Shown: positions 9,327 to 18,304, counted from the first letter of the stretch. The stretch is DNA of 64,000 bases from PALSA-1006 sp041660815 (GCA_041660815.1 JBAZVN010000011.1:80385-144384); one strand, 5' to 3'. Notes: generated by a model from the letters alone, not told the origin. Numbers and translations: made by a program.

Positions 9327-10586
9327 CTAACGCAGCAAAACAAAAACAAGGGCAATAATCATTAGCGCAACAATAATGATCAAGCCGTTGCCCCCCTGAG
9401 TTGAATTGCCGACTGCCTGAGTTTGATTGGCCTGTGCTGGCATATTGGCTGACTGCACTACAGCCTCGCCGGATTTTTTTTGCACGGCAGAGTTAATTTC
9501 CTCCAGACTGGGGCGCGCCATTTTGAAAGTCTTGGAGAGTTCATCAATGTCATCATTCGTCGCAGTCATTACTGCTAAGCGCATGGTTGCACCAAGAGAA
9601 TCAAAAGCCGGTGACAATCCCAATGTATGAACGGGCTTCGATTCCTCCCCCTCGTCGGTTCGGGAAACCATAGGTACAGCATCGGATATCGCTGCATTTG
9701 TGACGGAAATACTCTTGGCAGACTTGCTCTTGGATGCCCGGGAAGAATCCGTAGTTCGGGGTAAATCTTTCAGGCAATCCCGCAAATCGTCTGCCAATTC
9801 CTTGGCATTTTGATAACGATCATCCAGGCTCTTTGCCAATGCTTTGGCGACAATAAAGTTGAGCATATCTGGAATAGCGGGATTAAGCGTGCTGGGTGGG
9901 GGGGGGATGCCATTCAATGTTTGATACATAATGGCGTTGACGTTCTCCCCCATAAATGGCGGCCTGCCTGCCAGCATTTCGTACAACATCACGCCCAAAG
10001 AAAAAATATCCGATCGCTGATCAATGAGCTTTCCCATCACCTGCTCTGGAGACATATATTTTGGCGATCCAAGCACCATGCCGGTCTGAGTACGCACTGA
10101 AGCCGACTCCATTCGGGCAATACCAAAATCGGTAATTTTGACATGCCCGTCGCGGATTACCATAATGTTGGACGGCTTAATATCACGATGCACGATGCCA
10201 TGTTCATGGGCATACGCCAAGCCAAGTGCCACCTGTGATGAGATGTGCAGCGTTTCCGCCACAGGTAGTATTTTCCCGTCGTTCAAAATATCCCGGACTT
10301 CGCGCCCCTGCAAAAACTCCATGGCAATGTAAGCAACATCACCACTTTTGCCCACATCATAAATTGTGACGATATTCGGGTGACTTAGGCGACCGGCCGC
10401 TTTGGCTTCCTGATAAAAACGCCCCTCATATTCTTCTTTTTCATCCAGGGCTAGCCCCAAATTAATGGTCTTAATCGCGACCACACGATCTATCAGCGGA
10501 TCGGTCGCTTTGTACACAACACCCATCGCCCCCTGCCCCAGCTCGGAGGTAATAATATAACGCCCCAATTGGTTAATCATGGACAT
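9327..10586 (-). CDS. tail-anchored Ser/Thr protein kinase
   Basis: Hanks-type kinase of about 419 residues. The N-terminal catalytic domain (about 8-270) has the glycine loop GQGAMG, Lys39 in VAIK, the catalytic HRDIKPSN, the DFG metal motif and MSPEQ in the activation segment, so it should be active. A long Ser/Lys-rich linker follows, and the protein ends in one transmembrane helix (about residues 399-418) with almost nothing after it, giving a cytosolic kinase anchored by its tail without an external sensor. The start may be the ATG at 10586 or 10580. The gene directly follows the TssQ-like lipoprotein and carries a C9 tract (9898-9906). Confidence 0.88.
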   Translation of the reverse strand: MSMINQLGRYIITSELGQGAMGVVYKATDPLIDRVVAIKTINLGLALDEKEEYEGRFYQEAKAAGRLSHPNIVTIYDVGKSGDVAYIAMEFLQGREVRDILNDGKILPVAETLHISSQVALGLAYAHEHGIVHRDIKPSNIMVIRDGHVKITDFGIARMESASVRTQTGMVLGSPKYMSPEQVMGKLIDQRSDIFSLGVMLYEMLAGRPPFMGENVNAIMYQTLNGIPPPPSTLNPAIPDMLNFIVAKALAKSLDDRYQNAKELADDLRDCLKDLPRTTDSSRASKSKSAKSISVTNAAISDAVPMVSRTDEGEESKPVHTLGLSPAFDSLGATMRLAVMTATNDDIDELSKTFKMARPSLEEINSAVQKKSGEAVVQSANMPAQANQTQAVGNSTQGGNGLIIIVALMIIALVFVLLR

Positions 10587-10598
10587 GGCTGTTGGCAA

Positions 10599-11015
10599 TT
10601 ATTTGGCGGGTTTATTTTTTACACTTTTGAACACAGGCCCCCACACGGGATGACCTGCTTCTGCGGGCAACAATTCAAACTTGGGTTCAATTTCGATGGC
10701 TTTCTTAAAAGATTCTCGGCACATCTTTTTCTCGTCTTTGGGGGAGAGGCAATAACTGAATGCCAAATATTTATAGGCTTCCAACTTTAGAGAGTTGCTT
10801 GCATTAGGGCTTTCTACCACCCCCTGAAGAAGAGGAATTGAAGCCGCGTAATTGCCGTCTTCATATCTCTTGATTCCATTCTCCAAAGCATCTGTTAGGG
10901 GATTACTGAACCAGCGCACAGGCCGCCCATCTTCGCAATAGAGTGGCGCGGAGCTGCAACCGCCCAAGGCCAACACACACAAGCCTACCAACATAGCTCT
11001 GCTGCTACTCTTCAA
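10599..11015 (-). CDS. TssQ-like lipoprotein
   Basis: A 138-residue lipoprotein: signal peptide with lipobox LGGC, then a short TPR-like helical domain (KYLAFSYC, SFKKAIEIEPKF) and the ending PAEAGHPVWGPVFKSVK. These features match small lipoproteins annotated as TssQ in type VI secretion loci, often next to a PpkA-like kinase as here. No other T6SS gene is in this window, so a T6SS role is only family knowledge. The start is a TTG with GAGGAG eight bases upstream; the later ATG would remove the signal's positive charges. Confidence 0.7.
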   Translation of the reverse strand: MKSSSRAMLVGLCVLALGGCSSAPLYCEDGRPVRWFSNPLTDALENGIKRYEDGNYAASIPLLQGVVESPNASNSLKLEAYKYLAFSYCLSPKDEKKMCRESFKKAIEIEPKFELLPAEAGHPVWGPVFKSVKNKPAK

Positions 11016-11039
11016 AATAAATACTCCTCAACTGCTTCA

Positions 11040-12392
11040 TTAATTTGCAAATTTATGACTTACGCTGGCAAGCTCTCCCGCCCGCACGTTAATCGATTGC
11101 CGGTAAACAGGAAACGTGGAATTGCGAATCTCAATAACATGTGAGCCCGGTGACACTTTCAAACGCGTTAATGGCGGACTTACGCCGCTCATTTTACCAT
11201 CGACATAAACTTCGCCCCAAGGCTTGATAGAAAGAGATACTTGACCGGGCTCAATATCTTCTACGACCGGGGTTTTTTCACTTCTTTCCGCAACACTTCT
11301 TTCCGCAACACTTCTTTCCGCAACACTTCTTTCCGCAACATTTTTTTCCGCACCGGGTTTAGTCTCTTTACTTTCCTTCCCAAGCGTTTTTTGAGCTTGT
11401 TTTGGCAACTCTACTTTTTTAGTCATATGCTGTGCATCTTTCACCCCGGTCTTATGCTGCACATCTTTACCCCCTCCCCCAGCAGCCACTTGCTTGGTTT
11501 TATGGGGAGGCAGACCTACCGTTGCAGGGGCAACTCCGGACGTTGGCATAACGGCAGAACTAGCTTGATCCAGAACCGCCACACTTGGCAAGGTTTTTAT
11601 CTGCCTTTCTGTCTTGGAGGTCAACAATGCCCACAGCAACAGAAACGGAATTACCAGCAGTCCAACATACAATACTTTTTGTTTGACAGGAGCATGCGTT
11701 AGCGCCTCCTTGGTATGCGAATAAACGCCGGATTGCAGCGCCAGCAATATATTCCATTGGGTCTTGAACTTACCGGTAACATTCTTTCCAGTTAGGGCAA
11801 GTTGCTTATTGATTCTTTGCAGAGTTGACTGATGCGCGGAAGCCAAATCCCCCGGATAACCGATAGCATAGACCTCATGCTCACGCACATGCTTATCCGT
11901 TCGTGAACCTCCATAGTGAAACATGCCTGCATATTCTGCAGACAAACGCGAAGCAGCATCATAATAGGAGCGCGATACCAAAATTTGCCCAGGATCAGCG
12001 AAGCCCATAACACGTTGTGCCACATTAATTCCGTCCCCCACAATATTAGGCTGGCCATTGATATCCCTAACCAGCCGCACCGGCCCCAGATTAATGCCCA
12101 TTCGAACCAGCAACGGCGGATCAATCAACTCCTCTTCGCCTAATAAGCTGCTGCGCATGCCAAGTGCGGCACGCAGCGCATCTTCAACATCCCCCAGAAA
12201 GCTGATGGCCGCACCATCACCTGTGTCGAGAATAATCCGGTCATTAACCGGCACATCACGGATAGCCGCAGACAAGAACGCATTGAAACGTTCTTTAAGA
12301 GAAATTTGACCTGCAACAGATTTTTTTGAATATTCCACAATATCCAAAAAAAACACGCTGCATATTATGGTCTTATTGCCACGTTCTTCCAT
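11040..12392 (-). CDS. class III adenylate/guanylate cyclase with membrane anchor and PEGA-like domain
   Basis: A 450-residue protein. Residues about 10-180 form a class III cyclase domain: FFLDIVEYSKKS with the first metal Asp, DTGDGAAISF with the second, then GINLGPVRLV and GDGINVAQRV. One transmembrane helix follows (about residues 226-247), then a Lys/Glu-rich linker with the unit SVAER repeated four times, and a C-terminal beta domain that resembles PEGA (EVYVDGKMSGVSPPLTRLKV). The cyclase is cytosolic and the PEGA-like part would be periplasmic. It is upstream of the lipoprotein and kinase, probably one operon. cAMP versus cGMP is not resolved. Confidence 0.8.
   Translation of the reverse strand: MEERGNKTIICSVFFLDIVEYSKKSVAGQISLKERFNAFLSAAIRDVPVNDRIILDTGDGAAISFLGDVEDALRAALGMRSSLLGEEELIDPPLLVRMGINLGPVRLVRDINGQPNIVGDGINVAQRVMGFADPGQILVSRSYYDAASRLSAEYAGMFHYGGSRTDKHVREHEVYAIGYPGDLASAHQSTLQRINKQLALTGKNVTGKFKTQWNILLALQSGVYSHTKEALTHAPVKQKVLYVGLLVIPFLLLWALLTSKTERQIKTLPSVAVLDQASSAVMPTSGVAPATVGLPPHKTKQVAAGGGGKDVQHKTGVKDAQHMTKKVELPKQAQKTLGKESKETKPGAEKNVAERSVAERSVAERSVAERSEKTPVVEDIEPGQVSLSIKPWGEVYVDGKMSGVSPPLTRLKVSPGSHVIEIRNSTFPVYRQSINVRAGELASVSHKFAN
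11280..11354. repeat. 15-bp tandem repeat inside the cyclase gene
   Basis: Four perfect copies of ACTTCTTTCCGCAAC (plus-strand reading, 11280-11339) and a decayed fifth (11340-11354). Since 15 is a multiple of three, copy changes keep the frame and change only the number of SVAER units in the linker between the membrane helix and the PEGA-like domain. Confidence 0.95.
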
Positions 12393-12490
12393 TCAACCTT
12401 ATCCGATGTGCGCTAGCACCCATTGCCACATTATTCGAAACAAACGCACTGCCTAAACGCGCGAATTTTAGCGATAGTCAAGCCGTTACG

Positions 12491-13438
12491 CTACTTTTTA
12501 ATTTTCCGGTGTGCGCTAGCCCGGGACAAATCTGCCTGCCCGCGCCGCCCTGCCGTTTTGCGATTTTGGGACTCAGTAGGATAGCGACCGCCTTCCGGCG
12601 TATTGACTGTTTTTTCCACCACCGTTTTCTCTCGGGTGACAAAATTTTTGCTTTTTTCCACGGGTTCGGAGGGCAATCCAACCCACTCCAGAATCTGCTT
12701 AACCTCACCTTCGCCCAATTCGGCCAATTTTCCGCGCTTAATGCTGGGAGGAAGATTGACAATGCCAAACCTTACTCTCATTAAACGGCTTACGACTAAA
12801 CCAAGTGCTTCAAAAGTGCGCCGCACAACACGGTTACGCCCCTCTTTAAGAATCAGTCGGTACCAGTGATTAAATCCCTCCCCGCCTTCATCCGTTAATT
12901 TCTCAAAACGTACCAAGCCGTCTTCCAATTCAAGGCCTTGGCCGGTCATTTGCAGCATCTGTTCGGGCGTCATACGCCCCTGTACACGCACCGCATATTC
13001 GCGCTCAACTTCAAAACGGGGATGCATCAGGCGGTTGGCAAGTTCGCCGGAAGTTGTAAAAATCAACAAACCGCTGGTATTAAAATCCAATCGTCCAATT
13101 GCAATCCATTTTTGCCCGCGCAATTTGGGCAAATTATCAAACACACTGCTGCGACTTTTCGGATCATCGCGGCTGACAATTTCACCTTCCTGCTTGTGGT
13201 ACAACAACACCCGAGGAAACCCAATATCTTCTTGATTCTTTACATGTATTGTGCGCTTATCCACGCCAATCACATCACCCTGCTGCGCGCGCATACCGAG
13301 GGTTGCCACCTCGCCGTTTAGCGTCACACGTCCGGCGACAATCCATTCTTCCATCTCGCGGCGTGAGCCGACACCGGCTTGCGCGAGTATTTTCTGCAAG
13401 CGTTCGCCTTGCGGGCCTAACTCAACTTCATCATTCAT
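12491..13438 (-). CDS. rluB: 23S rRNA pseudouridine synthase RluB family
   Basis: Modifies a uridine of 23S rRNA (position 2605 in E. coli for RluB). 315 residues: N-terminal S4 RNA-binding domain (RLQKILAQAGVGSRREMEEWI), then the RsuA/RluB-type catalytic domain with the Asp in GRLDFNTSGLLIFT, the KEGRNRVVRR motif, and a long basic, probably disordered tail that is common in this family. Its start overlaps the recR stop by four bases (ATGA). RluE/RluF-type paralogues are less likely given the S4 domain and tail. Confidence 0.88.
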   Translation of the reverse strand: MNDEVELGPQGERLQKILAQAGVGSRREMEEWIVAGRVTLNGEVATLGMRAQQGDVIGVDKRTIHVKNQEDIGFPRVLLYHKQEGEIVSRDDPKSRSSVFDNLPKLRGQKWIAIGRLDFNTSGLLIFTTSGELANRLMHPRFEVEREYAVRVQGRMTPEQMLQMTGQGLELEDGLVRFEKLTDEGGEGFNHWYRLILKEGRNRVVRRTFEALGLVVSRLMRVRFGIVNLPPSIKRGKLAELGEGEVKQILEWVGLPSEPVEKSKNFVTREKTVVEKTVNTPEGGRYPTESQNRKTAGRRGQADLSRASAHRKIKK

Positions 13439-14034
13439 TCTGTTACCGCTCGTCTTTCCAGCACTGCTTGTGCCAAGGTCCCGCTATCTACATGCTCCAA
13501 TTCACCGCCCACAGGTAAGCCACGGGCAATGCGCGATACTTTTATGCCTTGCGTGCGCAGCAAGGTTGCAAGGTAATGGGCCGTTGCCTCACCTTCCACA
13601 GTGAAATTAGTTGCCAAAATCACCTCGCAATTTAATTCCTGAGCGCGCTTTTGCAGACGCTCCAAAGGCAGCTCACGCGCGCCGATTCCATCCAATGGCG
13701 AAAGACGTCCCATCAATACAAAGTACATACCGCGATAACATTGTGCCTGCTCCATCATTAACAAATCTGCCGGCATTTCCACCACACACAACAAATCCGT
13801 CTCGCGTCGCTCCGAGCGACACAAGCTGCAAATTTCTTCTTCGGAAAAATTATTGCACTTGACGCAGTGCTTTACGCTGCTAACCGCATGCTCCAGCGCA
13901 TGCGCCAGATGTTGTGCACCCTGCCTATCGCGCTGCAACAAATGGTAGGCCATACGCTGTGCCGATTTCGGCCCCACGCCGGGCAGGCATCGCAGCGCCT
14001 TAATCAGATCTTCCAGACTGGAAGGTGTCTTCAT
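13435..14034 (-). CDS. recR: recombination protein RecR
   Basis: RecFOR pathway protein that helps load RecA onto gapped DNA. 199 residues, the usual length. Visible are the N-terminal HhH segment (LPGVGPKSAQRMAYHLL), the four-cysteine zinc finger (CVKCNNFSEEEICSLC), the Toprim domain (LCVVEMPADLLMME) and ARGLPVGGELEHVD near the C-terminus. It lies directly after ebfC with no gap, in the common dnaX-ebfC-recR order. Confidence 0.96.
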   Translation of the reverse strand: MKTPSSLEDLIKALRCLPGVGPKSAQRMAYHLLQRDRQGAQHLAHALEHAVSSVKHCVKCNNFSEEEICSLCRSERRETDLLCVVEMPADLLMMEQAQCYRGMYFVLMGRLSPLDGIGARELPLERLQKRAQELNCEVILATNFTVEGEATAHYLATLLRTQGIKVSRIARGLPVGGELEHVDSGTLAQAVLERRAVTE

Positions 14035-14352
14035 TTAAAACGGCAAACTCATGCCCGGCGGCAAATTTGCGGTAAAACCGCTCATACGCTGTTTGGAAGT
14101 TTCCGCGGCTTTTTTACTGGCATCTTTAAATGCCGCCACGATCAAATCTTCCAGCATTTCTTTGTCATCCATCACGCTACTATCCAGTGACACACGGCGC
14201 ACATCATGCGTGCAACTCATCACCACTTTAACCATGCCGGAGCCTGCTTGCCCTTCCACCTCAATCGTGGCCAACTCTTCCTGGGCTTTTTTCATATTGG
14301 CCTGCATCTGCTGCGCCTGCTTCATCAGCCCGGCAATTCCGCCCTTCATCAT
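14035..14352 (-). CDS. ebfC: YbaB/EbfC nucleoid-associated protein
   Basis: A 105-residue DNA-binding protein. It opens with GGIAGLMKQAQQMQANMKKA and has VEGQAGSGMVKVVMSC in the middle, both typical of the family, which forms tweezer-like dimers. Two consecutive ATG codons follow GGAGGAAG. It is placed between dnaX (17 bases) and recR (none), the conserved order across proteobacteria. Confidence 0.93.
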   Translation of the reverse strand: MMKGGIAGLMKQAQQMQANMKKAQEELATIEVEGQAGSGMVKVVMSCTHDVRRVSLDSSVMDDKEMLEDLIVAAFKDASKKAAETSKQRMSGFTANLPPGMSLPF

Positions 14353-14369
14353 TGCTTACTTCCTCCGTT

Positions 14370-16046
14370 TTACTGTTGTAATGATTTAACCGATTGATCA
14401 ATTAACTGCGCGCCCAATACCGTCTGGGCCTCGCGCACAAATGCATCCTGTTTCAGTGCATCAACCGCCTGTTGCTGGCGCGTCTGTTTTTCCTGTTGCT
14501 CAACCGCTGCCGGTGTCGCTATCGCGGCTGAACCCGCCAACTCCACCAGTAATTTTATGGGCTTGGCAAAATACTCGTTCAACGCCATTTGCAATTTATC
14601 CAGCGCCATTTTATTACTCTGTAAATGCTTATGCTGAGGTGCCAAAAGCAGCACAAGCTTGCTCTCGGAAAAGCTCCCCAACGCACTATGCTTCGCCAAT
14701 TCGCGTGCCATCCCCTGCAAATTGAGTTGCGTTAGCAGCGTATTCCAATCCAGCGCAGCCGACTCTGCAGCACCCCTTTCAACCGCCACCTTGGCTACCG
14801 GAGGAGCTTCTGCCGCCACCGGTCGAGAGATACTCATTACCGCAGCGTCTGATTTCAACGCGGCAGATTCAATACGCGGCGCAGAGTAGGATTGATTAGG
14901 TTTATTTTGGGCGACTGGCGCTCTTGTTTCTGCTGCGCCGACTGCGGCTTTACCCGGCGCTTGCTGCGTAAACGCCAACAGACGCAATAATGTCATCGTG
15001 AAGCCGGCATATTCATCCGGAGCCAACTCTATCTCATTTCGCCCATGTATAACTATTTGATAATAAAGCTGAATTTCCTCAGGCGAAAATTGCCCGGCCA
15101 ACTCCAACAAACGTGCTCGCTGCGGATCATCTTCCGCAATGGCTTGCGGAATCGTCTGTGCCAAGGCTAGGCGGTGCAGCAAAGTCGCCAAGTCTTGCAG
15201 CGCGGCCTCAAATGCCAAGCTGCGCATTGCCATATCGTCGGCGATACGAATTAAGCCCGCACCGTCGTTGGCGCGCAAAGTCTGCAACAAATCAAATAAA
15301 TACCCCTGATCAATCGCGCCCAGCATGGTGCGCACCAATGACTCATCCACCTTGCCGGAAGAGTAGGCAATCGCCTGATCCATTAGACTCAACGCATCAC
15401 GCATACTGCCTTGTGCGGCGCGCGCCACCAGACTTAGCGCGCCCATTTCAAATGGGATATTTTCCTGCCCCAGTACATATTGCAAATGAGCAAGAATCAA
15501 CGCGGGTGGTAATTGTTTTAAATTGAATTGCAGGCAGCGCGATAGCACGGTGACAGGAATTTTTTGCGGATCGGTTGTCGCCAGAATAAATTTCACATGC
15601 AACGGCGGCTCTTCCAGTGTCTTCAGCATCGCGTTGAAGGCATTCTTCGACAACATATGCACTTCGTCGATGATATACACTTTAAAACGTCCACTACTCG
15701 GCGCATACAAGGCACCATCGAGCAGTTCGCGCATATTATCTACTTGAGTATTGGAAGCTGCATCCAATTCAATCAAATCGACAAAGCGACCGCTATCAAT
15801 TTCGATACACGCGCTGCACACCCCGCACGGCGTGGCGGTGATACCGGTTTCACAATTCAGGGATTTGGCAAAGATACGCGCAATAGTGGTTTTCCCCACT
15901 CCGCGTGTGCCGGTAAAAAGATAGGCGTGGTGCAAGCGATTGTTAGCAAGCGCATTACCCAGAGCTTGGACAACATGTTCTTGCCCCGCCAATTGAGCGA
16001 AGTTCTTGGGACGCCATTTTCTGGCCAATACAGAAGTCGCTGACAT
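14370..16046 (-). CDS. dnaX: DNA polymerase III subunit gamma/tau
   Basis: Clamp-loader ATPase and replisome organiser, 558 residues from the ATG at 16046. The N-terminal AAA+ domain has SVLARKWRPKNF, Walker A GTRGVGKTT (residues 46-54), four zinc cysteines (CETG...CGVCSAC), DEVH and the sensor LATTDPQKIP. After about residue 370 comes a low-complexity Ala/Pro linker and a C-terminal tau-type domain. I did not find an E. coli-like slippery A-run with stem-loop, so a separate gamma form is not predicted. The SRP RNA gene lies just upstream on the same strand. Confidence 0.95.
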   Translation of the reverse strand: MSATSVLARKWRPKNFAQLAGQEHVVQALGNALANNRLHHAYLFTGTRGVGKTTIARIFAKSLNCETGITATPCGVCSACIEIDSGRFVDLIELDAASNTQVDNMRELLDGALYAPSSGRFKVYIIDEVHMLSKNAFNAMLKTLEEPPLHVKFILATTDPQKIPVTVLSRCLQFNLKQLPPALILAHLQYVLGQENIPFEMGALSLVARAAQGSMRDALSLMDQAIAYSSGKVDESLVRTMLGAIDQGYLFDLLQTLRANDGAGLIRIADDMAMRSLAFEAALQDLATLLHRLALAQTIPQAIAEDDPQRARLLELAGQFSPEEIQLYYQIVIHGRNEIELAPDEYAGFTMTLLRLLAFTQQAPGKAAVGAAETRAPVAQNKPNQSYSAPRIESAALKSDAAVMSISRPVAAEAPPVAKVAVERGAAESAALDWNTLLTQLNLQGMARELAKHSALGSFSESKLVLLLAPQHKHLQSNKMALDKLQMALNEYFAKPIKLLVELAGSAAIATPAAVEQQEKQTRQQQAVDALKQDAFVREAQTVLGAQLIDQSVKSLQQ

Positions 16047-16091
16047 ATCGTCCACCAAAAAATATCGAGCGTAACACCCTCGAAAATAGGA

Positions 16092-16187
16092 GGCGAGCCT
16101 TACCCCCGGCACTTGCAACGATTGGCTATGGCTGCTTCCTTCCGGATCTGACCAGGTTCACCATGCCACAATGCGGGGAGGCCCGCC
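16092..16187 (-). ncRNA. ffs: signal recognition particle RNA, small bacterial (4.5S) type
   Basis: On the minus strand this 96-base segment holds the conserved SRP apical domain: GGTGAACC..GGTCAG, then GGAAGGAAGCAGCC, the symmetric and asymmetric loops and tetraloop region that bind Ffh. The ends pair as GGCGGGCCTCCCCGC with GCCGGGGGTAAGGCTCGCC, closing one long hairpin as in E. coli 4.5S RNA. It is about 45 bases upstream of dnaX. The exact ends are set from the pairing and may be off by a few bases. Confidence 0.95.
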
Positions 16188-16233
16188 AAACTGCTTTGAG
16201 CTGCGCAAAATTGCGCTGCCCCAAAATCAAAAC

Positions 16234-17760
16234 TTAAATTACTTTCACCGGAATCATCGCGATGCGGCGTTTCCACTCTGCCGGGCCGCTCTCGTGCACG
16301 GAGTTTCCCAAGGTATCCACCGCCACCGTCACCGGCATATCCTGCACTTCAAATTCGTAAATAGCTTCCATGCCCAAGTCCGCAAACGCGACCACGCGGG
16401 AACTTTTTATTGCTTTGGACACCAGGTAAGCCGCACCGCCCACCGCCATCAAATATACTGCAGCGTGCTTCTTGATCGCATCCAGGCCAACTTTACCCCG
16501 TTCCGATTTGCCGATCATGCCGATCAGCCCGGTTTCAGCCAGCATGGTTTCAGTAAATTTATCCATGCGCGTTGCAGTGGTTGGACCTGCCGGGCCGACG
16601 ACTTCGTCGCGCACCGGGTCAACCGGGCCGACATAGTAAATGAAACGCCCGTTAAAATCCACGCCGGACGGCAATTTTTCGCCTTTTGCCAGCAATTCCA
16701 CAATACGTTTGTGCGCCGCATCGCGTCCCGTCAACAGTTTACCGGAAAGCAACAATGTCTCGCCGGGACGCCACTCGGCAATCTCGGCACGTGTCACCGT
16801 ATTCAAATTAACTTTGCGCGCGTCTGCTGCAGGATGCCAATGCACATCCGGATAATCCGCCATGTTCGGTGGAGTAAAGTCAGCCTTGCCGCTCCCATCC
16901 AGCTCAAAATGAATATGCCGGGTCGCGGCGCAGTTGGGAATAAGCGCAACGGGCTTAGACGCGGCATGCGTCGGATAATCCAGAATCTTCACATCCAACA
17001 CCGTGGTTAACCCACCCAGCCCCTGCGCGCCAATTCCCAATGCATTGATTTTATTTAATATTTCAATGCGCAATTGTTCGGTATGATTTTGCGCGCCACG
17101 CGCTTTAAGCAGCGCCATATCAATAGGCTGCATCAGGGATTCTTTGGCCAATAACATGGCTTTTTCAGCAGTGCCGCCAATGCCAATACCCAGCATGCCC
17201 GGCGGACACCATCCCGCCCCCATTCCCGGCAATTGATTCACCACCCACTCCACCACATCATCGCCCGGATTCAGCATCGCAAAGCGCGCCTTATTCTCCG
17301 AACCGCCCCCCTTGGCCGCAATACGCACTTCCACTGTGTCACCGGGCACCAGATCGAAATGCACCACGGCGGGCGTATTGTCGCGGGTGTTAATACGCTT
17401 CCCTGCCGGATCGCTCACCACCGACGCACGCAGCACATTGTCCGGCAACAGATAAGCTTTGCGCACTCCCGCATCGACCATTTCAGCAATACTCATGGAT
17501 GCATCCGCCCAGCGCACTTCCATCCCCACGCGTACAAACGCCACCACGATACCGGTATCCTGACAGATCGGGCGCTTGCCCAAGGCGCACATGCGCGAAT
17601 TGGTTAAAATTTGCGCAATCGCATCTTTGGCCGCAGGCGCCTGTTCCTCGCGATACGCCGCCGCCAGCGCATCCAAATAATCCTTGGGGTGATAATACGA
17701 AATGAATTGCAATGCATCTGCGATGCTGTCGATAAAATCTTGCTGATTAATTGACGTCAT
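16234..17760 (-). CDS. fum: fumarate hydratase, class I (4Fe-4S)
   Basis: Oxygen-sensitive TCA-cycle enzyme interconverting fumarate and malate, 508 residues. The N-terminal alpha domain has GKRPICQDTG, AKGGGSENKARF, WCPPGMLGIGIGG and IPNCAATRHIHF, which include the cluster cysteines. The C-terminal beta domain has YVGPVDPVRDEVVGPAGPTT and a late SERGKVG. GAGGT precedes the ATG. It is not related to class II FumC. A weak GCGCAATTTTGCGC inverted repeat follows the stop (about 16205-16218) and could help end transcription. Confidence 0.94.
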   Translation of the reverse strand: MTSINQQDFIDSIADALQFISYYHPKDYLDALAAAYREEQAPAAKDAIAQILTNSRMCALGKRPICQDTGIVVAFVRVGMEVRWADASMSIAEMVDAGVRKAYLLPDNVLRASVVSDPAGKRINTRDNTPAVVHFDLVPGDTVEVRIAAKGGGSENKARFAMLNPGDDVVEWVVNQLPGMGAGWCPPGMLGIGIGGTAEKAMLLAKESLMQPIDMALLKARGAQNHTEQLRIEILNKINALGIGAQGLGGLTTVLDVKILDYPTHAASKPVALIPNCAATRHIHFELDGSGKADFTPPNMADYPDVHWHPAADARKVNLNTVTRAEIAEWRPGETLLLSGKLLTGRDAAHKRIVELLAKGEKLPSGVDFNGRFIYYVGPVDPVRDEVVGPAGPTTATRMDKFTETMLAETGLIGMIGKSERGKVGLDAIKKHAAVYLMAVGGAAYLVSKAIKSSRVVAFADLGMEAIYEFEVQDMPVTVAVDTLGNSVHESGPAEWKRRIAMIPVKVI

Positions 17761-17846
17761 GATTTTACCTCGACCGTTAAATGGGAATTAGGAATTAGGA
17801 ACTGTCGTACGACAAAAGGGCTTCAACTTCCAAGTGCTGGATTCTT

Positions 17847-18269
17847 TTATAAACGATACTCCAAGCCCAGCACCGGCAGTCCACCCTGATATTGCATCAT
17901 GTACACACCGTAGCTGTACCCCGCCGTAAGCAACCAGCGTTTTTCGGCATCCAAAGGAAGCTGTCCGGCTACTGCAACATGCCACCCCAGCAAACCTAAT
18001 GTCGCCGCCGCAGTCAATCCGGTTCGGTCAGTGTTGGCATACCAAGCCACCCCGCCGCCCCAAAATATAGTTCCCAACCCGCCGGTCAAAAAGGTGCGCA
18101 CCGAGCCCTGACCATATTCCCGAGTAATGCCGCCATAAGGATTATAAGCGTGGGGTGACGGCCCGGCATTAATAATCCAGACACCTTCTTCGGCTAGCGC
18201 ACCCCTGGAAATCAATATGAGCGGAAAACACAAAACAATCAAGAAGATGCTAAGTTTTTTATATTTCAT
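17847..18269 (-). CDS. small exported protein of unknown function
   Basis: A 140-residue product whose first 28 residues are a signal peptide (KYKKLSIFLIVLCFPLI, cleavage near ALA-EE). The mature part is Gly/Tyr/Trp-rich with alternating hydrophobic stretches and ends LGLEYRL, which could be a small beta-barrel, but I recognise no family. The ATG at 18269 has a possible GAGG nine bases upstream; earlier ATGs at 18284-18290 are less likely. The gene follows the histidine kinase gene at a 35-base distance. Confidence 0.55.
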   Translation of the reverse strand: MKYKKLSIFLIVLCFPLILISRGALAEEGVWIINAGPSPHAYNPYGGITREYGQGSVRTFLTGGLGTIFWGGGVAWYANTDRTGLTAAATLGLLGWHVAVAGQLPLDAEKRWLLTAGYSYGVYMMQYQGGLPVLGLEYRL

Positions 18270-18304
18270 GCGGGAGAGCCTCATCATCAAAAAACTTGGT
18301 CAAA

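Noticed and set aside
11241..11702. Plus-strand frame opposite the cyclase, with a repeated SFRNT unit
   Set aside because: The repeat is the antisense reading of the SVAER repeat. No start signal and no family.
14370..16046. Programmed frameshift for a short gamma form of DnaX
   Set aside because: No slippery A-run with a following stem-loop is visible on the coding strand.
16171..17010. Plus-strand frame of about 280 codons opposite the fumarase gene and the SRP RNA
   Set aside because: His/Arg/Cys-rich translation with no family marks. It is the antisense shadow of a well-supported enzyme gene.
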